38,881 bases of DNA from assembly GCA_038244055.1 (NCBI GenBank), contig JBBRTW010000008.1, forward strand, positions 1 to 38,881, written 5' to 3'. Under the pieces are notes generated by a model. That model saw only the letters and a list, made by a program, of their open reading frames with translations, was not told the origin of the DNA and ran no database searches. This DNA comes from DASPKW01 sp038244055. Its GTDB lineage: Bacteria > Planctomycetota > Phycisphaerae > Tepidisphaerales > Tepidisphaeraceae. Made by a program: the position numbers and the translations under genes. Positions 26,410 through 32,774 of this stretch are shown here, in pieces (position 1 is the stretch's first letter; every line of letters starts with the position of its first letter).

Positions 26410-29136
26410 ATGTCCTTGAAAGCGTCTGGCACCGGCGTTTGTGGCTGGATCGTCGCGGGAATCTTCATCGGCCACCTGCTATCAGGTGCGCCGGCTGCGC
26501 GGGCCGCGACGCCGGCGCAGGTGGATGCGGCCATCAAAAAGGGCGTCGCGTATTTATACGCGATTCAGAACGATCAGGGTCACTGGGAGACCATCGCTTC
26601 GATCAGCCCCGACTGGAAAAAGGAGCCGGCCAAGCCCGAGGGTGGGCAGTTCGGCGGGCTGACTTCCATGTCGATCTACGCGCTGATGGATACGGGCGAA
26701 ACCTGGCGCGACCCGCGCCTGCGCAAGGCCATCGAGTGGGCCTACAAGACCTCGATGTTTGGAACTTACGCGGTCTCTTTCCGCTCGCAGATCTGGCAGT
26801 ACCTTCCGCAGACCCCGGGCGTGCGCGCGGCCGCGCAGCGCGATTGCAACCTGCTTCTGGCGGGGATGAAGGCGCACGGTGATTCGCGCGGTTTCTGGAG
26901 CTATTTCGTCAACGAAGGCAACGTCCCGCGCTACGATCACAGTTGCAGCCAGATCGCGCTGCTGGGCATCTGGGGCTGCTCGCAGGCCGGGCGCGAAGTG
27001 CCCACCGCGTTCTGGAAAGAGGCCGAGCTGGCGTGGCAGCGGCACCAGCTCGAAGATGGATCGTGGTCTTATGTGTTCGGCGCTGAAGGGCAGCCTGGCA
27101 CTGGCAAGATGACCATGACGCTTGCCGGCGTGGCGACGCTTTTCATCACCCAGGATTACGTGCATGCCAGCGATGGGCTGGCCTGCAAAGGCAATATGTC
27201 GGACCCGCGCATTCAGGCGGGCGTGAAATGGATCGACGAGCACTGGGATTCGGGCGTCGGCGGGAACTACGGCCTCTACGCGTTCGAGCGCGTGGCCATG
27301 GCCTCGGGTTACAAATATTTCGGCTCGCACGACTGGTACAAGATCGGCTCGCAGGCGCTGGTGGCGTCGCAGAAGCCCGATGGCTCGTGGGGAACGGTTC
27401 AGGATACGGCCTTCTCGCTGCTGTTCCTGTCGCGCGGGCGGCAGCCGGTGATCGTCAATAAATTCGAGTACGAGTTCGAAGGCGCGGGCGTTATCACGGT
27501 CAAGCCGCCCACGCCTCGGGTGGTTCCCCCCGCGCCGCCACCCACGGTCAGGCCGACCCCCAACGCGGTCGTTAAGCCGCCGGTGAAGCCGATCAAGCAG
27601 CCCGATGCGATCACGCCGCCGGTTGCGCTCAAGCCGCTGGACCCGCCGGTGGTCGATCCGGCCAACCCGCGCCACGCCGCCAACTGGTGCGAGCGCCCGC
27701 GCGATGTGGCCATCTTCACGCGCTGGATGGCCTCGGCGCTGGAGCGAAAACTCAACTGGCAGATCGTCAACAACAAGAGCCCGGTGGATGATTACCAGGA
27801 TGCCCCGGTGCTCTATATGGCCGGCAACCAGGCGCTGGATAAGCTTCCCAAGGACACGGTCGACAAACTCAGGCAGTACATCGAAGAGGGCGGGCTGATC
27901 TTCGGCCACCCCGATTGCGGCGCCAAGGAGTTCACCGATTCGTTCATCGCCCTGGGGAAGAAACTGTTCCCGATGTACGAGTTCCGCGAGCTGCCGGCCG
28001 ACCACCCGATCTACACGCTCCAGCAGTTCCGCCGGACCAAGTGGAAGAACCCGCCGAGCGTGATGGCGCTGTCCAACGGCTCGCGCGAGCTGATGATCAT
28101 CTCCCCCAACAACGACATGGCCAAATTCTGGCAGCAGAACGCCTACGCCGGACACGAAGATGCGTTCCAGTTAATGAACGGCATCGTGCTGTACGCGGCC
28201 GACCGGCAGAACCTCAAGTTCAAAGGCGCAACCCACCTGGTGCGGAAGGACGATGCCGGCGGCGTGCTGCCGCGGCAATACAAGGTCGCGCGGCTCACCT
28301 GGAACGGAAACTGGGACCCCGAGCCGGGCGGCTGGCGTCGCTTGACCGCGATCCTGCACAACCAGAAAGACGGCGACATCACTCCCGAGCCGATCGTTCT
28401 CGGCGAAGGCAAGCTCGATGTGGCGGCGTACCCGATCGCCCACCTGACCGGCACCGGCCAGATCGCGCTGACCAAGGAGCAGCTCGCGGACCTGCGCAGG
28501 TTCGTCATCAAGGGCGGCGTGGTGTTGTGCGATGCGGCGGGCGGCAACAGCGAATTCGCCGAAGGCGCGCAGCGGGACCTGCTGCAGATCATCGCGGGCA
28601 GCAAGATCGAAGATGTTCCCGCGGATGATCCGATTCTCGGCGGCAAGGGGGGCGAAGTCGGCCCGATGTTCGCGCCCGTTTACATCAAGCCCGGCATCTT
28701 CGACAGCGCGGCCACCCAGCCGGCCGCCACCACGACCGCGCCGACGACCGCGCCGACTACTTCTCCCACGACCGAGCCGGTCATGCCCGCGTTCCGCGGC
28801 GGGCTGCTGCCGCCGGCCGAGCCAGCCCCCGAGCCCGCCGCAGCCCCGGTGCCGCCGGCCTCCAAGCTGACGCTGCCCGGCGGATTCCCGGTTGAATACC
28901 GTAAGTTCGCCCGCTCGCGCCTGGGCGATAACCTCAATCTCCGCCTGAAGGGGATCAAGTTCCGCGGCAAGTGGGCGGTGATCTTCTCGGCGGAGGATTT
29001 GTCGACGGGAATGGTGGGCGAGCAGGTGGATGGTGTGAATGGCTACACGCCTGCGACGGCAACGGAGATCATGCGGCGGCTGGTGACGAATGCCGGGCCG
29101 AAGGTCGATGCGCCGGCGGCGGCGGCCAATCCGTGA
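26410..29136 (+). CDS. secreted alpha-toroid (squalene-cyclase-like) + DUF4159 protein
   Basis: The product has 908 residues. The ATG at 26410 has GGAG 8 nt upstream and opens a signal peptide (WIVAGIFIGHLLSGAPAARA). Residues about 32-360 form prenyltransferase/squalene-oxidase-type repeats: GVAYLYAIQNDQGHWE, KMTMTLAGVATLFI, GGNYGLYAFERVAMASG and LVASQKPDGSWGTVQDTAFS. The DXDD motif of true squalene-hopene cyclases is absent, so this is a fold relative and not an expected cyclase. A Pro-rich linker covers about 366-425. A DUF4159 domain follows (RDVAIFTRWMASALERKLNW, LRQYIEEGGLIFGHPDCGAK), then a second similar unit (DLRRFVIKGGVVLCDAAGG), a Thr/Pro-rich stretch with APTTAPTTSPTT, and RLGDNLNLRLKGIKFRGKWA. 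The architecture is frequent in planctomycetes; its role, probably periplasmic, is unknown. Confidence 0.85.
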   Translation: MSLKASGTGVCGWIVAGIFIGHLLSGAPAARAATPAQVDAAIKKGVAYLYAIQNDQGHWETIASISPDWKKEPAKPEGGQFGGLTSMSIYALMDTGETWRDPRLRKAIEWAYKTSMFGTYAVSFRSQIWQYLPQTPGVRAAAQRDCNLLLAGMKAHGDSRGFWSYFVNEGNVPRYDHSCSQIALLGIWGCSQAGREVPTAFWKEAELAWQRHQLEDGSWSYVFGAEGQPGTGKMTMTLAGVATLFITQDYVHASDGLACKGNMSDPRIQAGVKWIDEHWDSGVGGNYGLYAFERVAMASGYKYFGSHDWYKIGSQALVASQKPDGSWGTVQDTAFSLLFLSRGRQPVIVNKFEYEFEGAGVITVKPPTPRVVPPAPPPTVRPTPNAVVKPPVKPIKQPDAITPPVALKPLDPPVVDPANPRHAANWCERPRDVAIFTRWMASALERKLNWQIVNNKSPVDDYQDAPVLYMAGNQALDKLPKDTVDKLRQYIEEGGLIFGHPDCGAKEFTDSFIALGKKLFPMYEFRELPADHPIYTLQQFRRTKWKNPPSVMALSNGSRELMIISPNNDMAKFWQQNAYAGHEDAFQLMNGIVLYAADRQNLKFKGATHLVRKDDAGGVLPRQYKVARLTWNGNWDPEPGGWRRLTAILHNQKDGDITPEPIVLGEGKLDVAAYPIAHLTGTGQIALTKEQLADLRRFVIKGGVVLCDAAGGNSEFAEGAQRDLLQIIAGSKIEDVPADDPILGGKGGEVGPMFAPVYIKPGIFDSAATQPAATTTAPTTAPTTSPTTEPVMPAFRGGLLPPAEPAPEPAAAPVPPASKLTLPGGFPVEYRKFARSRLGDNLNLRLKGIKFRGKWAVIFSAEDLSTGMVGEQVDGVNGYTPATATEIMRRLVTNAGPKVDAPAAAANP

Positions 29137-29300
29137 TGAGTGTGGGTTGGTAGATCGCGCTTTAGCACGCGGAATTTCAGACGTCGAAAATGGTAGCCCC
29201 GGGGCGTTATCGCATCGGCCTGACTCTGGAGGTGCCCTTTCGCCCTGCTTTCATCGCCAGCCATTGTGCATGGAGGTCATCAAAAAACGCCCCCGGCCCC

Positions 29301-29353
29301 TTGAACCCCCCGAAATCCCTGTTAAGATTTCCGCCCCGCCAGTCAATGCGGGG
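29301..29353 (+). promoter_or_regulatory. candidate rpsR promoter followed by a GC hairpin
   Basis: TTGAAC (29301-29306) and TAAGAT (29323-29328) are 16 nt apart. Directly after comes a 6-bp stem, CCCCGC (29334-29339) with GCGGGG (29348-29353), then TTCTTTGTTTG. The hairpin could end transcription coming from the upstream gene or sit at the very 5' end of the rpsR message. The rest of the 29137-29405 gap shows no feature. Confidence 0.4.
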
Positions 29354-29405
29354 TTCTTTGTTTGTAGGACGGTTTTTCGAAACGACTATTGATCGGAGCA
29401 TCGAG

Positions 29406-29687
29406 ATGGCAGGCCCCAGGAATTCCGGGCGTGAGCGCCGGGAAAAGACGGAAAAGTTCCAGACGTTCAACCGCCCCAAGGTCAAGGCCACCAAGGCCAG
29501 CGCTTCGGGCAAGGTGTACGTCGACTTTAAGGACACCGAGACGCTGCGCAAGCTCGTCAGCGGCAACGGCAAGCTCCTCTCGCGCAAGCGCACCGGCGTC
29601 AACGCGATGGAACAGCGCATGGTCTCGCAGGCCGTCAAGCGGGCCCGCTTCCTCGCCCTGCTGCCGTATGTGACCGCCTCGGTCTGA
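29406..29687 (+). CDS. rpsR: 30S ribosomal protein bS18
   Basis: The product has 93 residues. ATG 29406 has GGAG 7 nt upstream. The conserved C-terminal core is plain: VDFKDTETLRKLVSGNGKLL, RKRTGVNAMEQR, then AVKRARFLALLPYV. bS18 binds bS6 and the 16S rRNA platform. The N-terminus is about 15-20 residues longer than in many bacteria and is basic, without the Cys motif of zinc-binding forms. In most bacteria rpsR sits between rpsF/ssb and rplI; here it stands alone with its own terminator, so bS6 must be encoded elsewhere. Confidence 0.93.
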   Translation: MAGPRNSGRERREKTEKFQTFNRPKVKATKASASGKVYVDFKDTETLRKLVSGNGKLLSRKRTGVNAMEQRMVSQAVKRARFLALLPYVTASV

Positions 29688-29724
29688 TCCGGCCGATCGA
29701 TTTTGTAAACAATAGATTTCGTGG

Positions 29725-29762
29725 ACGCCCGACTCTGCGGAGGGTCGGGCGTTTGCGTTTTT
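29725..29762 (+). terminator. Rho-independent terminator of rpsR
   Basis: A perfect 9-bp stem (ACGCCCGAC at 29725-29733 with GTCGGGCGT at 29744-29752) is followed by GTTTGCGTTTTT. It starts 37 nt after the rpsR stop codon. Confidence 0.85.
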
Positions 29763-29763
29763 C

Positions 29764-29929
29764 TCAGCCACGGATTTGCACAGATGGGCACAGATGAATT
29801 GAAGGGTTCGGGAGAAATTGATTTGCTCCGCTCTTAAAACATGGGGCGAACGGATGATTCCGTTGCCTGAAGCCGCACTGGCAACCCTGCCCTTCTTATC
29901 TGTGATTATCTGTGTAAATCTGTGGCTGA
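29764..29929. repeat. inverted pair of decamer arrays (CACAGAT type)
   Basis: The left arm 29764-29798 holds three decamer-spaced units of the CCACGGATTT / GCACAGATGG kind. The right arm 29896-29929, read in reverse complement, repeats it almost base for base, with differences mainly in the short spacers. About 97 nt of unremarkable sequence lies between the arms. The element fills the space between the rpsR terminator and the convergent pseudopilin gene. Confidence 0.8.
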
Positions 29930-29950
29930 TTTCTTCGTGTCTCTCGTCGT

Positions 29951-30760
29951 TCACCAACCCCCGGTCAGCCAGCGCGTATCTTTTAGCTGCTCGCGGTCCA
30001 GGCTGTCGACGTGGGTGTCGGCGAAGACGACGTTGGCCTTTTTCTGATGGCGGAAGTATTCGTTGGAACGGTCGGGGCTGGCCCACTGGGTCCATTTGTC
30101 GAAGGTATCGCCGTTGCCATCGATGGTCTGCTCGAAGCTGTCCTGGGCGAAGATCGTCTGGCTGGAATGGCGCACCCGGCTGGCCTTTCGGCCGGTCCAC
30201 ACGCTCCCCACGCGGATGTACAGCGCGACCTCGCCCGGCGCGCCAAACAGGGTCTGCCGCTGGGCATCGGAAAATCCCGAGTTCTGCCCACCATATGCGT
30301 TGTAACCGTAGCAGGTCCAGATGTATCCCTGCGCGAAGGACCCATCGAACTCGGGCGGCGCGGTGCCGTTGGTAATCGTGGCGGCCGGGCAGTTGAAGAC
30401 TTCCTTGGTCAATCCCCCGGCCACCGCATAGCAAACCCCCCAATAAGCGTGGGGCGCGGCCCCTTCGATCTGCTGGGCCGGGTTGGCCGGATCCTGCCAG
30501 CGGCCATCGTTGGTGAAGGTGGCGAACCGGCCCTTGTACTGGTTGAGATACATCTGAATCCCCATGCCGATCTGCTGGAGATTGGAAGCGCACTTGACCG
30601 CATTGGCCTGGGCGCGGGCCTTGGCGAGCGAGGGGAGCAGGATCGCGATCAGCAGCGCGATGATGCCGATCACCACCAGAAGCTCGACCAGCGTGAACGC
30701 CAGCGGGCCCCGGCGGGCGCGGCGCATCGTAAGATGGACATTGAAAGAAGCATCAGACAT
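29951..30760 (-). CDS. DUF1559-type pseudopilin (type IV pilin-like N-terminus)
   Basis: The product has 269 residues. ATG 30760 has GGAG 8 nt upstream, so the longer frame is rejected. After a short basic leader (MRRARRGPLA) comes the prepilin signature FTLVELLVVIGIIALLIAIL, whose Glu5 is conserved; the residue before the cleavage site is Ala and not Gly, as is common in planctomycetes. LAKARAQANAVKCASNLQQI follows, and a C-terminal VVFADTHVDSLDRE replaces the usual F-x-DGH-type block of the family. Paired Cys-containing segments (VFNCPAAT, WTCYGYNAYGG) lie in the middle. These proteins are multicopy in planctomycetes, processed by a prepilin peptidase and probably secreted or assembled in the envelope. 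No secretion genes are adjacent. Confidence 0.88.
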   Translation of the reverse strand: MSDASFNVHLTMRRARRGPLAFTLVELLVVIGIIALLIAILLPSLAKARAQANAVKCASNLQQIGMGIQMYLNQYKGRFATFTNDGRWQDPANPAQQIEGAAPHAYWGVCYAVAGGLTKEVFNCPAATITNGTAPPEFDGSFAQGYIWTCYGYNAYGGQNSGFSDAQRQTLFGAPGEVALYIRVGSVWTGRKASRVRHSSQTIFAQDSFEQTIDGNGDTFDKWTQWASPDRSNEYFRHQKKANVVFADTHVDSLDREQLKDTRWLTGGW

Positions 30761-30838
30761 GTTCTCGGCTCCGCGAAGCGGCGGTAGATGTGATGATCGC
30801 CCGATAGATCGGCCCACGGGCGTTGCCGCGATCAGCGC

Positions 30839-30865
30839 ATCATATCATCCGGCCGACAATTGCAA
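30839..30865 (-). promoter_or_regulatory. candidate promoter of the pseudopilin gene
   Basis: On the minus strand TTGCAA (30865-30860), or TTTGCA one base further upstream, precedes TATGAT (30844-30839) by 15-16 nt. The leader to ATG 30760 would be about 70 nt. Confidence 0.35.
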
Positions 30866-30911
30866 AACAAATATCCTGCTTCTCTTTTCCCCGGGCGCGA
30901 TGAACGAGCCG

Positions 30912-31331
30912 TTAAGACCGCGCTCTGATTCGCAGAAACAGGATGGTCCCGCTCACCGCCACCACCGTCGGCGCTTCCACCGCCACCCAGGCCCGCGGCA
31001 TATGCACCGCCCAGTCGATCCACAGCACGACCCCCGCGAACGCCATCTCCACGCAGGCCACATAGGTGATCACCGGCCCGAACCGCCGGACATCCCGCGC
31101 CAGGACGAAACACAAACCCCCGTGGATTGCGTACATGGCCGAGACGGTCCGCGCCAAATATTCGAAAAGTGCCCCCGAAGGGACCGGCCCGATTTGCAGG
31201 TAATCGTTGGTCTGCTTCATCCAGTCGAGGGGCATGAACACCGCAAGCAGGGCGAGCGAGGTGATCGCGCCATTGATGCGCAGGGCCCAGCGCAGGGACT
31301 TTTCCGCAGGGGTTATGTCGGCTCCATTCAT
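30912..31331 (-). CDS. four-helix membrane protein, function unknown
   Basis: The product has 139 residues, ATG 31331, with no strong ribosome site. Four hydrophobic segments are visible: NGAITSLALLAVFMPLDW, ARTVSAMYAIHGGLCFVLA, VITYVACVEMAFAGVVLWI and APTVVAVSGTILFLRI. The loops are short, and DVRRFGP lies between helices 2 and 3. Nothing catalytic stands out. The protein resembles generic small planctomycete inner-membrane proteins; I do not recognise a family. It is not obviously linked to its neighbours, with about 150 nt to the pseudopilin start. Confidence 0.65.
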   Translation of the reverse strand: MNGADITPAEKSLRWALRINGAITSLALLAVFMPLDWMKQTNDYLQIGPVPSGALFEYLARTVSAMYAIHGGLCFVLARDVRRFGPVITYVACVEMAFAGVVLWIDWAVHMPRAWVAVEAPTVVAVSGTILFLRIRARS

Positions 31332-31443
31332 CGGGCTGATGTTATACCCATTTGTGGCGCGGGCGTCCCCGCCTGCATGTCTTATGATTGTGGTGGCTGC
31401 GCCCCGCCTGCATTCCTAAACTGCCTCTTCCCCTCCAGCCCAA

Positions 31444-31539
31444 TCACATTCCCATCGCTCGCTGAACGCATTCGCGAACCTCTTGCCAGTCGACCGCGCC
31501 AGGAAAATCCACCAGCACGACATCGCCCGCCTCAGCCAT
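31444..31539 (-). pseudogene. truncated MazF/PemK-like toxin remnant
   Basis: A 31-codon frame starts with ATG at 31539, overlapping the antitoxin stop by 8 nt as in intact mazEF-type pairs. It begins AEAGDVVLVDFPGA, the typical first strand of MazF/PemK ribonucleases, but continues only as VDWQEVRECVQRAMGM before TGA. An intact toxin has about 110 residues, including an RPALV-type second block, which is absent. I read this as a deletion remnant. It could instead be a very short unrelated peptide. Confidence 0.5.
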
Positions 31540-31747
31540 TGTTTTCCTCGTCGGAGACCGTCTGATCCGCCCGTTTCATCGCAAACGCCGTGAGGTCCGC
31601 GATATCCTCATCGCTCCACTCATCTGAAATATCCAGACCCGCCCCCTTGGATTCAGTTAAGTCGTCCAGAATCATCGTTGCCAGCCGAAGCCGGTCCATG
31701 GCTGGAAGCTGGCGAATGGTCTTTTCATAGATTTCGCGTGTACTCAT
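31532..31747 (-). CDS. small antitoxin-like protein
   Basis: The product has 71 residues, ATG 31747. The helical start (STREIYEKTIRQLPAMDRLRLATMILDDL) resembles the N-terminal half of antitoxins that accompany MazF or PIN toxins, and the remainder is acidic (DISDEWSDEDIADLTAFAM). It is followed with overlap by the truncated toxin-like frame, so the pair has the order and spacing of a toxin-antitoxin module that has lost its toxin. A candidate promoter (TTGCCA 31796-31791, TAGAAT 31775-31770, 15-nt spacer) overlaps a small GCATT/AATGC inverted repeat at 31787-31800, which might be its operator. Confidence 0.65.
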   Translation of the reverse strand: MSTREIYEKTIRQLPAMDRLRLATMILDDLTESKGAGLDISDEWSDEDIADLTAFAMKRADQTVSDEENNG

Positions 31748-31876
31748 TTGAGGCGTCTCCGATTCATCTATTCTATCATGCCTTTTGCATTGGCAAATGC
31801 CTTGCTTGAGGGAGGTTGCACGCCCGACTATGATTCGATCCAGCCAAACGCATTGAAATTCCCTTTATGGAGCTGA

Positions 31877-32614
31877 ATGTCCCCTCTGGTCGTCGAAAGC
31901 GCCGTCAAAACCTTTCGCCAGGGCGATCGCGAGGTCGCGGCGCTGGCGGGCGTTTCGCTCGATGTGGCGGCCGGAACTTTTCTGGCGGTCATGGGGGCGA
32001 GCGGGTCGGGCAAGAGCACGCTCCTGCACCTGATGGCCGGGCTGACCACGCCTGACTCCGGGCGAATCCTCATTCGCGATGAGAACCTGGCCGGCATGAA
32101 CGACCGGCAGCTCACGCTCTTCCGCCGCCGGCATATCGGGCTGGTGTTTCAATCGTTCAACCTGATCCCGACGCTGACGGCCGAAGAAAACGTCGCCCTC
32201 CCCCTGCTTCTCGATGGCCGGCGCGAATCGGAAATTCTCCCGCGCGTTCGCGAGCTTCTCGACACCCTCGGACTGGGCAGCCGCCGCGCCCACCGCCCCG
32301 ATGCGATGAGCGGCGGCGAGCAGCAGCGCGTCGCCATCGGGCGGGCGCTGGTCACGGACCCGGCCGTTCTGCTGGCGGATGAGCCCACCGGCAATCTCGA
32401 CTCGGCCAACTCCAAATCCGTCTGCGAGCTGCTGCGCGATCTCTGCCTGATCCACAATAAAACCATCATCATGGTCACCCACGAACCGAGCGTGGCCGCG
32501 TTTGCCCAGGAAGTCGCGGTGATCAAAGACGGCCGACTCGTTCAGCGCTTCGCCACGCAGGAGACCAATGGGCATCAGGGGCTAGCGATTAGATATCAGG
32601 AGTGCCTTCGTTGA
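31877..32614 (+). CDS. ABC transporter ATPase, MacB/LolD type
   Basis: The product has 245 residues, ATG 31877 with GGAG close upstream. Motifs: Walker A GASGSGKST (40-48), Q-loop VFQSFNLIPTLTAEENVALP, signature SGGEQQRVAIGRAL, Walker B VLLADEPTGNLD and H-loop IIMVTHEP. The NLIPTLTA and DEPTGNLDS blocks mark the LolD/MacB/FtsE group, which powers mechanotransmission rather than ordinary transport. The partner permease is the next gene. The stop codon lies inside the first arm of a large heptamer inverted repeat that fills the intercistronic gap. Confidence 0.92.
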   Translation: MSPLVVESAVKTFRQGDREVAALAGVSLDVAAGTFLAVMGASGSGKSTLLHLMAGLTTPDSGRILIRDENLAGMNDRQLTLFRRRHIGLVFQSFNLIPTLTAEENVALPLLLDGRRESEILPRVRELLDTLGLGSRRAHRPDAMSGGEQQRVAIGRALVTDPAVLLADEPTGNLDSANSKSVCELLRDLCLIHNKTIIMVTHEPSVAAFAQEVAVIKDGRLVQRFATQETNGHQGLAIRYQECLR

Positions 32615-32771
32615 GGGTTCAGGGTTCAGGGTTTAGGGTTCAGGAATGACAGACGGCATCGCCAATCGAAATATGCGACCCCTCCCCCATCTGTCCTCTA
32701 CCCTCTATCCTCCATCCTCGTCTTCTTCCCCACCTGAACCCTGAACCCTAAACCCTAAACCCTGAACCCTC
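32613..32771. repeat. inverted pair of heptamer arrays between the ABC ATPase and permease
   Basis: The left arm 32613-32644 is built of GGGTTCA/GGGTTTA heptamers; the right arm 32733-32771 is its reverse complement with one extra unit. The outermost 12 bases, GAGGGTTCAGGG, pair perfectly. The 88-nt middle carries a further pyrimidine-rich series (CCTCTA, CCTCCA, CCTCGT). In RNA the arms could form a long hairpin between the ATPase stop and the permease start, which follows 3 nt after the right arm. Confidence 0.85.
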
Positions 32772-32774
32772 CCA

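Noticed and set aside
26500..27480. Squalene-hopene cyclase
   Set aside because: The repeats fit the fold, but the DXDD acid motif is missing and the protein carries a signal peptide and DUF4159 domains.
26554..28155. 533-codon open frame antisense to the alpha-toroid gene
   Set aside because: Arg/His-rich shadow of a well-supported gene with signal peptide and domains on the plus strand.
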